Positions 34,130-42,820 of a stretch of DNA of 64,000 nucleotides are shown here, one piece after another. Made by a program: the position numbers and the translations under genes. The notes under the pieces are model-generated. The model searched no databases. It had not been told where the DNA came from and worked only from the letters and a program-made list of their open reading frames with translations. How positions within the stretch are numbered: the stretch's first letter is position 1; the number at the start of each line of letters is the position of its first letter. Origin of the DNA: Acidobacteria bacterium AB60 (GTDB taxonomy: Bacteria; Acidobacteriota; Terriglobia; Terriglobales; Acidobacteriaceae); assembly GCA_008682415.1 (NCBI GenBank), contig VANK01000003.1, forward strand, positions 496,001 to 560,000, given 5' to 3'.

Positions 34130-35449
34130 ATGGCACCCGAAAAAACCTTCTACCTTGAGACCTTCGGCTGCCAGATGAATGCCCATGACTCCGAAAAGGT
34201 GATCGGCACCCTCCAGCGCGCCGGATACGCCCAGGTCGACTCGGAGGAAGAAGCGGGCCTCATCCTCTACAACACCTGCTCCATCCGCGACAAAGCAGAA
34301 CAAAAGGTCTTCCACCGCCTCAACGACTACAAGGCCCTCCACAAGGCCGGAAAGCGCTTCGGCGTCCTCGGTTGCGTGGCCCAGCAGGAGGGAGAGAAGA
34401 TCTTCGAGCGCGCTCCCTACGTCTCCCTGGTCTCCGGATCGGCCTCCTACCGCAAGCTCCCCGAGATGCTCAGCCGCCTGGAAGCCGGCGAGACCCGCAT
34501 CACCGGCCTCGACGACCGCCAGACCGACGAGACCTTCGAGACCGAGTTCACCGCCCGGCAGAACCCCTACCGCGGCTACATCACCATCATCGAGGGCTGC
34601 GATAAGTTCTGTGCCTACTGCGTTGTGCCCTACACCCGCGGGAAGGAGCGCAGCCGCACCTCCGCCTCTGTCCTCGAAGAGGCGCGCCGCATCGCCGACC
34701 TGGGGTACAGCGAGATCCAGCTCCTGGGCCAGAACGTGAACAGCTATCGCGACCCTGACGGCAAGCTCAGCTTTGCCGAGCTGCTGGCGGCCGTCGGGCA
34801 GGTGCCGGGTATCCGCCGGGTGCGCTTTACCACCAGCCACCCGCGGCATTTCACCAAAGACATCGTGGAGGCCATCGACGCCTACCCGCAGCTCTGCGAC
34901 CACGTGCACCTGCCGGTGCAGTCGGGATCGAGCCGGGTGCTGAAGGCCATGAACCGCGAGTACACCCGCGACTGGTACCTGGAGCGCATCTCCTGGATCA
35001 AGGCGGCGAAGCGGACCATATCGCTCTCGACCGACATCATCGTGGGCTTCCCGGGCGAGACGCCCGAGGAGTTCATCGAGACCATGGACCTGCTGGCCGA
35101 GGTTCAGTACGACTGCGTCTTTGGATTCAAGTATTCGGCCCGCCCCAACACCCCGGCGCTGGTGATGATCGACTCGATTCCGGAGGCGGAGAAGGCGCAG
35201 AGGCTGCAGGTGCTGCTGGACCGTCAGCGGGAGATCCAGAGGGCGAACTACGCAAAGCACTTAGGCGAAACGATGGAAGTGATGGTGGAGGGCGCCAATC
35301 CGGCGCGCGGGCAGATTGCCGGCCGCAGCAGCCAGAACAAGTCGGTGAACTTCACCTGGCCGCAGCCCATCGCGCCGGCGCCCGGCACGTACCTGAACGT
35401 GCGGATCACGGCCACGCATCCAAACAGCCTGGTGGGCGAGGCGGTCTAA
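34130..35449 (+). CDS. miaB: tRNA-2-methylthio-N6-dimethylallyladenosine synthase
   Basis: A radical-SAM methylthiotransferase that adds the 2-methylthio group to isopentenyladenosine-37 of tRNAs. The N-terminal [4Fe-4S] ligands are C14 (TFGCQMN), C50 (NTCSIR) and C82 (GCVAQ); the radical-SAM triad is CDKFCAYC (C157, C161, C164). PGETPEEF and SARPNTPA lie in the barrel and a TRAM-like domain closes the 439 residues. All family landmarks are intact. Third-position use shifts from C-rich to G-rich along this one gene. It is followed after 36 bp by the DUF151 gene. Confidence 0.96.
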   Translation: MAPEKTFYLETFGCQMNAHDSEKVIGTLQRAGYAQVDSEEEAGLILYNTCSIRDKAEQKVFHRLNDYKALHKAGKRFGVLGCVAQQEGEKIFERAPYVSLVSGSASYRKLPEMLSRLEAGETRITGLDDRQTDETFETEFTARQNPYRGYITIIEGCDKFCAYCVVPYTRGKERSRTSASVLEEARRIADLGYSEIQLLGQNVNSYRDPDGKLSFAELLAAVGQVPGIRRVRFTTSHPRHFTKDIVEAIDAYPQLCDHVHLPVQSGSSRVLKAMNREYTRDWYLERISWIKAAKRTISLSTDIIVGFPGETPEEFIETMDLLAEVQYDCVFGFKYSARPNTPALVMIDSIPEAEKAQRLQVLLDRQREIQRANYAKHLGETMEVMVEGANPARGQIAGRSSQNKSVNFTWPQPIAPAPGTYLNVRITATHPNSLVGEAV

Positions 35450-35485
35450 TTCGTTTCGCGCTACTCTAGAGAGAGGAGGCACACC

Positions 35486-35974
35486 ATGGAGATCGAGGTT
35501 CGGATACGCGGGCTGATGATGGACCCGGCCACGAACATGCCGATCGTGGTGCTGAAGGATGTGGCCTCCGATGCGGTGATGCCGATCTGGGTGGGGATCT
35601 TCGAGGCGCAGAGCATCGCGTTCGAGATCGAGAAGCTGGCGGCTCCCCGGCCCATGACCCACGACCTGGCGCGGAACCTGATTCACAACCTGAACGCCTC
35701 GCTGGAACGCGTTGTGATTTCAGAGCTTAGAGATGAGACATTCTTTGCCGTCCTGTGGCTGAAGCAGGGCGGGGAGACAGTAATGGTGGACGCCCGGCCG
35801 TCCGATGCGATCGCGCTGGCCTTGCGCTTCGATTGCCCGATCTATGTAGCGGAGAAGGTGATGGATTCGGCGCGGCTGAGCACCTCGGGCCCGGCGGAGA
35901 GCGCCTCCACGGAGCAGCTGCGCGGCTGGCTGGAGGGCCTCAACGACGAGGACCTCGGCCGCTACAAGATGTAA
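35486..35974 (+). CDS. Bifunctional nuclease-domain (DUF151) protein
   Basis: A 162-residue protein with the BFN/DUF151 signature: VRGL-like opening (VRIRGLMMDP), VVLKD, LPIWVG-type strand PIWVGIFEAQSIAFE, RPMTHDL and ARPSDAIALALRFDCPIYV. Plant and bacterial members have been described with DNase/RNase activity, but the catalytic basis is not settled. The ATG at 35486 follows GAGGAGG. The short spacing suggests co-transcription with miaB. Confidence 0.92.
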   Translation: MEIEVRIRGLMMDPATNMPIVVLKDVASDAVMPIWVGIFEAQSIAFEIEKLAAPRPMTHDLARNLIHNLNASLERVVISELRDETFFAVLWLKQGGETVMVDARPSDAIALALRFDCPIYVAEKVMDSARLSTSGPAESASTEQLRGWLEGLNDEDLGRYKM

Positions 35975-36320
35975 ACAGCGCCCATAAGGTCGCTCCTATT
36001 TCTCAGCTCCTACGCTGGAGCTTCGTGAAGCAAACATGCCGCAGTAGTTATCGCGGATCAAATTTTCTTGACATCGAATCGGATGTCGGGCAGATTTACG
36101 CCTGTAGCAAATCTCCTCGAGTCAACTCTTCCCTGATCTTGCATCACGTATCAATGATCCTTGCCCGCAGAGCCCCTCTGCATATGAGCAAGGACGTCTT
36201 CGCTGAAAGTCCCATTCATTTTTCGTCTGAGTAGGTGAAACAACTCGTTTCTTCTCTACTCGCGAGGTGTTCGTGCGCCCACTCGTGCATGGCGCTCAGC
36301 GATGTTCTGCGGAGGGATTG
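35975..36320. other. Intergenic region, possible terminator hairpin and promoter
   Basis: 346 bp. AGCTCC (36005-36010) and GGAGCT (36017-36022) form a small hairpin after the DUF151 gene. TTGACA at 36068-36073 is a perfect -35 hexamer, but the hexamer 17 bp later (CAGATT) is poor. No gene is supported here. Confidence 0.45.
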
Positions 36321-38693
36321 ATGCAAGCGGGAAGATCAAAGATATGGCCGACATGCGCAAGGATATCGAGCGGATTGCTGACCCTCGTATGCCTCACCCA
36401 ACCCGCCCTAGCGCACGGCCAGAAGAAGCCATTACCGCAAAAGGTGGTTTCGAGCCACTGGGCCAAGCCATTGGCACCGGTGCGGCTGGTCGGCGGGTTT
36501 TGGCGGGTCGACCATTCGTTCGAATCGGAACTGCAGATTTCGAACCGGCTTGCGACGGACTCGATCACCGTCCGTCCGACAGTCACGCTTGACGATGGAA
36601 CCCAGTTCGGTCTTCAGAGCATCACGCTTCAGCCATCGGGCACGGCCGTCCTCGGCATCAACGGCGCACTCAATTCCGTTGTACCTTCAGGGATGTTGGC
36701 CCACCATCAATTCGGGACGATAAGTCTAAGCTACGACTGGCATTGGGAGGGCGCCGTCACAGCCGAGGTGCAAAACATCGACTCGACGAGAAGCCTGAGC
36801 TACGTGAGCAGCCTGCAGCCGGAACCCGATCTGAATTCGGCACAACAGACCATCCACGGGCTTTGGTGGAAGAAGACTGCGTCCACTGGTGCATTTGTTC
36901 GGCTCTCGAACGCGACGCATTCGGTGCTCACAGCGCAAATGACCGTCACCGATCAAAACAATCGGGCGCTTGCGAGAGACGCAATTGTGATCAGGCCGTC
37001 AGAGACCGTGTTGCGCAGCGTCCCCTCCATTCTAGCTGCCGACGTAAGCTCTGTGGGTGGGGTTGATATTGCGTATACGGGCCAAATGGGAGGTCTGCTG
37101 GTGGATGGGGGCTTGGAGGACGCTAACAACGGCTTCTCCGCGGGCGTTTCTTTCTACGGACCCTCGCAGGTTGCCAAACCCCCGAAACCGATCACGCTCG
37201 CAAGCACCGGAATCATGATTGGAAGTCCAGGTCCCGGCCTCATGTTCCCGCCGCAAGTGTACTTTCGGCCCTGGCTGAAGTTGCGTAACGTTTCTTCTTC
37301 ACCCAGGCTCGTTACGGTCACAGGAACCTACATGTCGGGATTCAATTCGACTTCAGTTCCGATCGCCCAATTGTCGTTGGGATCGATGGCGTCTGCGGAT
37401 GTTGACGTCGAGGGCGTGATTCACGCGCTCAATCTGCCGCCATTGGTCATGGAGCTAAATCTGGCGGTTTCCTACCAGGGACTCTCGTCGGATCTCATCG
37501 TTTCGTCGGGAAGCGTGGATGATGCTGGGAGCTACGTCTTTGAGGTTCCAACAGGTGTGGTTTCCCCGGGCGTCTCCAAGGATATCTGTTACTGGAAGGC
37601 CGGGGACGGCATTGACACCATGATCTCTGTATGGAATCACGATGCCGCAGCACAAGACTATTTCCTAGTTCTGCATTTTGATGGAGGCTCTTTCAAGTAC
37701 CCGATTCACCTCAATGCACAAGCATCGACGACGGTTAATCTCTTTGATGTGCTTCATGCAGGAAAGCCCGATGTTGACGGGAACAGTATCCCGTCCGGGA
37801 TTGAATTTGGAAGTGCAACACTCCAAGGATCTGCAGGGGAGGTGGAGCCCATCAATGTGACGATCACGCCGGCGCTCTACGATGTGGGCCATGCCACCTG
37901 CGCCTGGACGTGCAAGTCCTGCAACGGGTATACGAGCTATTATCTTCTTCCGGCCCCTTGGGATTCGCCGTACCCAGACAACGTCCAACTCTCCGCGACA
38001 GCCCACTTTTCAAGCGGGAGTCAGTATGACCTTACTGCCGCAACCACGTGGTCTAGCAGCAATACGAGCGTAGCAAACGTTGGGAACGGGAGTACGGCGG
38101 GTCTGATAAGCCCTGTTGCAGGAGGCAGTGCAACGATCTATGGGACGACGGATCCTGTCCCCATCGCAGGAAAAGCCTGCGGCGTTCCACCCGATTGTTC
38201 CGATCTCGATCAGGACCTAGGAGGAAATGCGCCTGGAAACGTCGCCGCACCTGATCACGTCAGTGTTGTACTAGACAATCAGGGGTATCCCTCGGCCTGT
38301 CCGACTACCGGAATATATGTTCGACAGATGCAAATGCAAGTGGCCGACGTTAAGAATAGTCCTGTCACCGCAGATGTTCATATTCAGGAGATTCTGGTAG
38401 ACCAGACGACCAACACTTGCGGCAATGGATCGCCAAGTGGGAGTTCGTGCTCCTTAACCGGTGGTGGCTTCGGGGTTGGTCAGTTCCTCGACACAATGGC
38501 AGTCTCAGGTAACTTTTGCGGCTCGGGTATAAGCCAAAGTAGTGGCTGCGGCTTCAATCTCACATCCACATGGTCGGTGTGCGGTGGAGACGGAACAGAA
38601 AGGGTGTGGACTTCCCCACGCGTGACACACAGCAATGGCGTCGAGGTCAATAACTCTTGGTCGAGTTTCTCGCAAGGAAGTCAACTTCATTGA
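36321..38693 (+). CDS. Large secreted beta-rich protein, unknown function
   Basis: From the ATG at 36321, with GGAGGG upstream, the product has 790 residues and a signal peptide ending near QPALAHG. The body is Ser/Thr/Val-rich with many short strands; a bacterial-Ig-like (BIG2) segment is suggested at about 580-650 (NVQLSATAHFSSGSQYDLT, TWSSSNTSVANV). The C-terminal 100 residues contain several cysteines. No enzyme motif was found. It heads a same-strand run of secreted-protein genes, and the next gene begins 10 bp after its stop. Base composition is less GC-saturated than the flanking housekeeping genes. Confidence 0.75.
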   Translation: MQAGRSKIWPTCARISSGLLTLVCLTQPALAHGQKKPLPQKVVSSHWAKPLAPVRLVGGFWRVDHSFESELQISNRLATDSITVRPTVTLDDGTQFGLQSITLQPSGTAVLGINGALNSVVPSGMLAHHQFGTISLSYDWHWEGAVTAEVQNIDSTRSLSYVSSLQPEPDLNSAQQTIHGLWWKKTASTGAFVRLSNATHSVLTAQMTVTDQNNRALARDAIVIRPSETVLRSVPSILAADVSSVGGVDIAYTGQMGGLLVDGGLEDANNGFSAGVSFYGPSQVAKPPKPITLASTGIMIGSPGPGLMFPPQVYFRPWLKLRNVSSSPRLVTVTGTYMSGFNSTSVPIAQLSLGSMASADVDVEGVIHALNLPPLVMELNLAVSYQGLSSDLIVSSGSVDDAGSYVFEVPTGVVSPGVSKDICYWKAGDGIDTMISVWNHDAAAQDYFLVLHFDGGSFKYPIHLNAQASTTVNLFDVLHAGKPDVDGNSIPSGIEFGSATLQGSAGEVEPINVTITPALYDVGHATCAWTCKSCNGYTSYYLLPAPWDSPYPDNVQLSATAHFSSGSQYDLTAATTWSSSNTSVANVGNGSTAGLISPVAGGSATIYGTTDPVPIAGKACGVPPDCSDLDQDLGGNAPGNVAAPDHVSVVLDNQGYPSACPTTGIYVRQMQMQVADVKNSPVTADVHIQEILVDQTTNTCGNGSPSGSSCSLTGGGFGVGQFLDTMAVSGNFCGSGISQSSGCGFNLTSTWSVCGGDGTERVWTSPRVTHSNGVEVNNSWSSFSQGSQLH

Positions 38694-38702
38694 GGCGAAC
38701 GT

Positions 38703-39401
38703 ATGTCAACTGAGCGACGAAGAGCCTGGACCGTGCTAACAGTACTCGTTATGGGGGCGGCTCTGTTGAGAGCCCAGTCTCCTGGATCGAATATTTCGGG
38801 CTCAGCAGCGGGGGTCGTTGTGGATGAGACTGGGAAGCCTATCCCGGAAGCTACTGTATTCGCGCTGCCGGAGATGGAGATGACCAAAGAAATCCGGGCC
38901 CAGGCTGATGAGTTTGGCCGGTTTCACCTCACTGGATTGCCTCCCGGCGAAGTATTCGTCGATGCATTCAAGGAAAGTGCCGGATATCCGTACTGTTTCT
39001 TCTCCTTCTTCAAAACGCCTAACGCCAAAACGCCCGTTAAAGTTAAGATCGTTCCCGGCGGCTTGGTTTCGAATGTTGTGCTTGAGATTGGGCCGAAGGC
39101 AGCATATTTGGAGTTCTCAATCACGGATGAGAACGATGCTGCGATGAAGGGAACTCTGCTGTTTGATCGCGCTGACATCCCGGGGCCATATCAGAGGTCT
39201 GTCGAGTCGGGAGAGAAAGTGATGGTTCCGGCTGTGCCTTTTCAACTCACGTTCCAGGCGAACGGGTATCTTCCTTGGCACTATTCCAAGGTGACACAAG
39301 CCATTCCCGGCAACTCAATTGATCTCAAGCCGGGTGAAAGCATGAAGGTCTTTATCCACCCGAGAAGATCAGCTTCGCAAGCGGTTCTCCCCGACAAGTA
39401 A
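38703..39401 (+). CDS. Secreted carboxypeptidase-regulatory-like domain protein
   Basis: A 232-residue protein with a signal peptide (about 1-24, ending LLRAQ). The mature N-terminal half is a CarboxypepD_reg-like beta sandwich: GVVVDETGKPIPEATV, then EFGRFHLTGLPPGEVFV. The second half has no recognised domain. Such domains are common surface or periplasmic modules in acidobacteria. The gene begins 10 bp after the large secreted protein and ends in an almost perfect inverted repeat, so the two may form a unit. Confidence 0.78.
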   Translation: MSTERRRAWTVLTVLVMGAALLRAQSPGSNISGSAAGVVVDETGKPIPEATVFALPEMEMTKEIRAQADEFGRFHLTGLPPGEVFVDAFKESAGYPYCFFSFFKTPNAKTPVKVKIVPGGLVSNVVLEIGPKAAYLEFSITDENDAAMKGTLLFDRADIPGPYQRSVESGEKVMVPAVPFQLTFQANGYLPWHYSKVTQAIPGNSIDLKPGESMKVFIHPRRSASQAVLPDK

Positions 39402-39420
39402 GGTCCTTACTTGCGGGGAG
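39387..39420 (+). terminator. Near-perfect inverted repeat overlapping a stop codon
   Basis: CTCCCCGACAAGTAAGG (39387-39403) and CCTTACTTGCGGGGAG (39405-39420) pair with one bulged base. The stop codon TAA at 39399-39401 lies within the left arm. There is no T tract; the structure may be a terminator or an mRNA 3'-end stabiliser. Confidence 0.55.
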
Positions 39421-39519
39421 TGGACCAATCTCGCGATCATTGGTCGACGAAGCTTGGCGGCTTCGAACCATACCGATGTTTGAACTTGGTAACGACGTGA
39501 AGCTCTGGAGGTGAACACG

Positions 39520-39890
39520 TATCGCGATGTTGGGGGGCTGTCTGTTGTCCCTGGGGTGCAGCAGAGGGGGTTCCGCGTTTCGACATCGAGGCAGCGTATC
39601 GATCTGCGGATGTGATTGTGGTGGCCGAAATAAGCCCGAGCCAAAGACAAAGGTCCCACCGAGCCTATCCTGTTCGAGAACCCGCTCCTGCCGGCTACCG
39701 CATATGCAGCGGAGCTTTCGGTTCGACTAACGCTCAAGGGCGGTCCTGTACCGAATGAGATCACGGTGACGTATCCTTTGCCTTTCGCGTCTGCTGCCTT
39801 TCAAGCCCTAAGAGCGGGGACCCGCTTGGTGTTCCTACGTCGAGACAGAGATGCATACCCTCTTGCGGAGCCCGCTGTTTTTGGCCGGCG
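39520..39890 (+). pseudogene. Frameshifted relic of a secreted HEAT-family gene
   Basis: Three frames of this stretch together reproduce the N-terminal half of the gene at 41573-42658. One frame gives GCLLSLG near the signal region. A second gives VPRFDIEAAYRSADVIVV, matching VPRFEVKELVNSADLIVI. A third gives ATAYAAELSVRLTLKGGP, matching NRYSADLSVRSTLKGRP, and then TRLVFLRRDRDAYPLAEP, matching IRMVFLRRDNGQYHLANP. The frame changes and a TAA between the second and third parts show loss of function. The relic runs into the start of the next intact gene. Confidence 0.85.
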
Positions 39891-39921
39891 AGCCCACCGA
39901 TCTTCCGTGAAGGAGGCCGCC

Positions 39922-40749
39922 GTGAAGCATCCAGTGTCTACGATGGCGATGGTGATCTTTGCTGGCCTGAGTTGGTTGTGCGCAAATCCCGTTCTGGGAG
40001 CGATGCAGACCCAAGCGCCGAAGGTAAGTTATCGTTTGGAGCACGATCGCGTCAGTCAGGGGGAGCCGGTGCTGGTCGATGTCGATGTCAGCAATACCAC
40101 TCAGACGCCAATCGATATTGACCTCGGAGGCGACGGGGTGGAGAACATCAGCTTCATGGTTCTCAGGCCGGATGGTCAAAGGGTCATGCGCCAACCTGTC
40201 GACGGGAGCAATCAGATTGTATTCTCAGGAAGAGTTCACCTGGAGCCTGGGCAAACCTTCAAAGAAGCCGTTGTGCTTAATGAATGGACCGACTTCAACG
40301 GGATTGGACACTATGTCGTCACGTTGGGGCTTAAGTCGGATAGCTCTTCCCGCGTTGATCTTGACCTCGAGGTTAGTGGCAAGAATCTCCGAGAGCTCGA
40401 ACTCCGTTGTTCGGAATTGTCGGATCGGATAACCCGCGGGGTCTCTGCGCAAGATTCGCTCGCCGCAGCGAAAGCGCTTTCGTACATCCGCGATCCGATT
40501 GTCGTTCCATTCTGGGGAAAGGTCTTAAATCGCTCTGATTTTGGGGAAGATGCAGCAGCCGCATTGGCCAGAGTCGGCAATTCAGCGGCGGCAATGGCGC
40601 TCGTTTCACATCTGGAAATCAAGGATCCGCAGACCCGCGGGGCGGTTCGACGCGCTCTTGGATCTATTTCGCACGCAACCAACGACCAGAGCCTTAGAAG
40701 AACGATCGACGACGCATTAAGGAGGTCTCAAGGTTTGACTTCGGAGTAA
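39922..40749 (+). CDS. Secreted protein with HEAT-like C-terminus
   Basis: The GTG at 39922 has AAGGAGG five bases upstream and begins a signal peptide ending near NPVLGAM, giving 275 residues. The frame is open back to 39766 but that part belongs to the relic upstream. The mature protein starts with a beta-sandwich-like region (VSYRLEHDRVSQGEPVLV, DIDLGGDG), and ends with short helical repeats (AAAALARVGNSAAAMALVSHL) like HEAT units. Function unknown; probably an envelope protein-interaction module. Confidence 0.72.
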   Translation: MKHPVSTMAMVIFAGLSWLCANPVLGAMQTQAPKVSYRLEHDRVSQGEPVLVDVDVSNTTQTPIDIDLGGDGVENISFMVLRPDGQRVMRQPVDGSNQIVFSGRVHLEPGQTFKEAVVLNEWTDFNGIGHYVVTLGLKSDSSSRVDLDLEVSGKNLRELELRCSELSDRITRGVSAQDSLAAAKALSYIRDPIVVPFWGKVLNRSDFGEDAAAALARVGNSAAAMALVSHLEIKDPQTRGAVRRALGSISHATNDQSLRRTIDDALRRSQGLTSE

Positions 40750-40839
40750 CATTCTTGCGGGCGCGCATGCAAGATTGTTCAGGTAAATCTGAGAAGGATT
40801 TCAGCGTATACGCGGAATGGCAAATAAGGAGTTGGAGCC

Positions 40840-41556
40840 ATGCGTTATTTACTACTGTGTGTCTTCTCGGTCGCATGCATTGCTCAATCGCCAACTCCAT
40901 CGTCCACGCCAGATGGGGGGACGGTGACGTTTGTCGCCGAAGACAAGGCAGCAATCGGGGCCATCCGGTCCATTGCGCTTCAATCTCGCGTTCCGCTGGG
41001 GATCGCTCTCGGCAGAGATTGGACGCGACTCTGCGTAGAGACTCAGTCTTTTAAGCTGGTTGATCTCAACCCCGAGCGCGCCTTGATGGAAATCGCCTCC
41101 AAGACCGGGTTTACGCTGAAGAAGGATGGCAGGGCCCTGGTCTTGGAAGCGCCGGATCTCGAGAGTTGGCAAAGAGATCTGTTGGATCACCAATTTGACA
41201 GTTATCCTGCCGAATCAAACGTCACCATGGCAGGGCTTGGCGCGACGCTCAGCATGTGGGTGAAGATGGAGGTGGGGACTGTTCATACGGTCGCCGGCTC
41301 CATCCTATCTTCGAAAGATTCACACAGGTTTTCGCTGGGCGCTATCCGATCTGCATCCGTTGAGCGTCTCGCCGATCGGATTGTCAGCCTGAATGGCGGC
41401 GGCGTCTGGATGCTGAGGCCGGACAAGCGTAATCCGAGGAGCGCCAATGAGGAGGAGATTCGCGTCTTCTCTTACCTAGACGATGCCCAGGAGATTGAGC
41501 AGTTAGGATGTGGACATTCTGCCAGTGTTCCACCAGCGCAGCCTTCTTCGGATTGA
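40840..41556 (+). CDS. Secreted hypothetical protein
   Basis: A 238-residue product with a signal peptide (MRYLLLCVFSVACIAQ). The mature part has a repeated strand-helix pattern with LVDLNPERALMEIASKTGFTLKKDGRALVLE, which is reminiscent of the secretin/TonB short N-terminal (STN) fold; this is a weak structural resemblance only. It overlaps the open frame of the next gene, and its last codons lie where a third HEAT-family fragment appears in another frame. Confidence 0.65.
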   Translation: MRYLLLCVFSVACIAQSPTPSSTPDGGTVTFVAEDKAAIGAIRSIALQSRVPLGIALGRDWTRLCVETQSFKLVDLNPERALMEIASKTGFTLKKDGRALVLEAPDLESWQRDLLDHQFDSYPAESNVTMAGLGATLSMWVKMEVGTVHTVAGSILSSKDSHRFSLGAIRSASVERLADRIVSLNGGGVWMLRPDKRNPRSANEEEIRVFSYLDDAQEIEQLGCGHSASVPPAQPSSD

Positions 41557-41600
41557 TTACGCGATGCCAGGAATGATGAAGGGATTGCCGCGCTTCCTAG
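41520..41600 (+). pseudogene. Fragment of a further HEAT-family copy
   Basis: The frame reading SLLRIDYAMPG at about 41540-41572 matches EILRVDYALPS from the middle of the intact gene at about 42148-42172, at the DNA level as well. It precedes the signal peptide of the intact copy, so it is best read as a leftover of another paralogue. Confidence 0.6.
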
Positions 41601-42658
41601 CGGGCGAAGCGCCGACTTACGTCCTCGTCGAGACGCTCACGAAATCTACCTTGATACTCATGGCGACAGCAGGTTGCCTCTGGTGTGGGCAGGCGCACGC
41701 GGTTGGAGTTCCACGCTTCGAGGTCAAGGAGCTCGTCAACTCCGCAGACCTGATTGTGATTGTGGATGTAACGACGGTCAGAACGATGGGAGCTGGAGCC
41801 CCTCTTCCGTTTGGGGATCGTCTCTTGCCGGCGAACAGATATTCAGCGGACCTATCCGTTCGAAGCACTCTCAAGGGCCGCCCCCTCGAAGAAGTCAGCG
41901 TGACCTATGAGCTCCCGGAGGAATTTGTCGGGTATAGCGGCCTGCGCGAGGGAATCCGGATGGTGTTCCTGCGTCGCGATAACGGTCAATATCATCTTGC
42001 GAACCCTTATTACTCCAATTTCCCCGCTAGTCGGGAGTTGGCTTCGAGAGAGGCGCAGTCGAAAGACATCTCCGAGGTCGTACTGAGCAAGATGCTCGCT
42101 GTTCTTGCTTCCCCCACGTCAACCGCATCGGAGAAGCGTGAGATTCTCCGCGTCGATTACGCGCTTCCCAGCAATGATGAAACGACTGCGGCGGTACGCA
42201 AGGGGCTGAGTGATTCCTCAGATCGCTGGCTCAGCGAAAAGCTGCGCGGCGAACTTATCCGTTTCGGGGATCTGAGCCAGCTTCCAGAGGTGGCGAATCT
42301 TCTCTCGCACGATCTGGCAACGCAGGATGGGAGAGGGTGGCTGCTCTATGTGGTTGGCAATTGCATCAAGGACCCTCGCGCGGTCCCTGCAATGGAGCCG
42401 CTGTTGCATTCTCCGGTTGATGCCGTACGCGAAGCGGCGGTGGAAGCGCTCTGGCACATGGCCGTTCCCGCGGTTGTTCCAGCACTGGTCGCGAAGCTGG
42501 ATGATCCCGATGAGAAGGTGCAGTTCTATGCGGTGCGTGGCCTCTCGGACATCGCGAACGAATACGGTTGGGGCGGCCCCAGCGAAGGGGAGTTTCACGA
42601 TCATAGGGAGAAGTACCTGAGCCACTGGCGCGCCTGGGCGGGCAGTCAGGCCCGATGA
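41573..42658 (+). CDS. Secreted HEAT-repeat protein
   Basis: A signal-like hydrophobic segment (LILMATAGCLWCGQAHA) is followed by a beta-rich domain shared with the upstream relic (VPRFEVKELVNSADLIVI; MVFLRRDNGQYH). The C-terminal half is HEAT-like, with clear units such as DPRAVPAMEPLLHSPVDAVREAAVEALWH and VPALVAKLDDPDEKVQFYAVRGLSDI. HEAT arrays mediate protein contact. The start is uncertain: ATGs at 41573, 41576 and 41660 are possible and none has a convincing ribosome-binding site; 41573 gives 361 residues. Confidence 0.7.
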   Translation: MMKGLPRFLAGEAPTYVLVETLTKSTLILMATAGCLWCGQAHAVGVPRFEVKELVNSADLIVIVDVTTVRTMGAGAPLPFGDRLLPANRYSADLSVRSTLKGRPLEEVSVTYELPEEFVGYSGLREGIRMVFLRRDNGQYHLANPYYSNFPASRELASREAQSKDISEVVLSKMLAVLASPTSTASEKREILRVDYALPSNDETTAAVRKGLSDSSDRWLSEKLRGELIRFGDLSQLPEVANLLSHDLATQDGRGWLLYVVGNCIKDPRAVPAMEPLLHSPVDAVREAAVEALWHMAVPAVVPALVAKLDDPDEKVQFYAVRGLSDIANEYGWGGPSEGEFHDHREKYLSHWRAWAGSQAR

Positions 42659-42820
42659 GGGCGGACCGGAGAGGGTCCCGGGAAAGAGCAGACATTTTTT
42701 GCCCTTGGCGGCGCTTTTTGTGCGGCAAAGGAGGGGTTCTGTGCATCCAAATCTGGATAGATTCCGGTATTCGGCCCCTGTTTTCTCGCATCTCATCCAT
42801 TCCTCCAGGAGATTTGGTGT

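Noticed and set aside
33704..36320. Replication origin near the skew change
   Set aside because: No TTATCCACA-like box, dnaA, dnaN or other origin-linked gene was found; only the skew supports it, so it is listed as a finding, not as a feature.
39766..39921. Longer start of the 39922 secreted protein
   Set aside because: These 52 codons match the middle of the HEAT-family gene and belong to the frameshifted relic; the GTG at 39922 has a strong AAGGAGG and a signal peptide.
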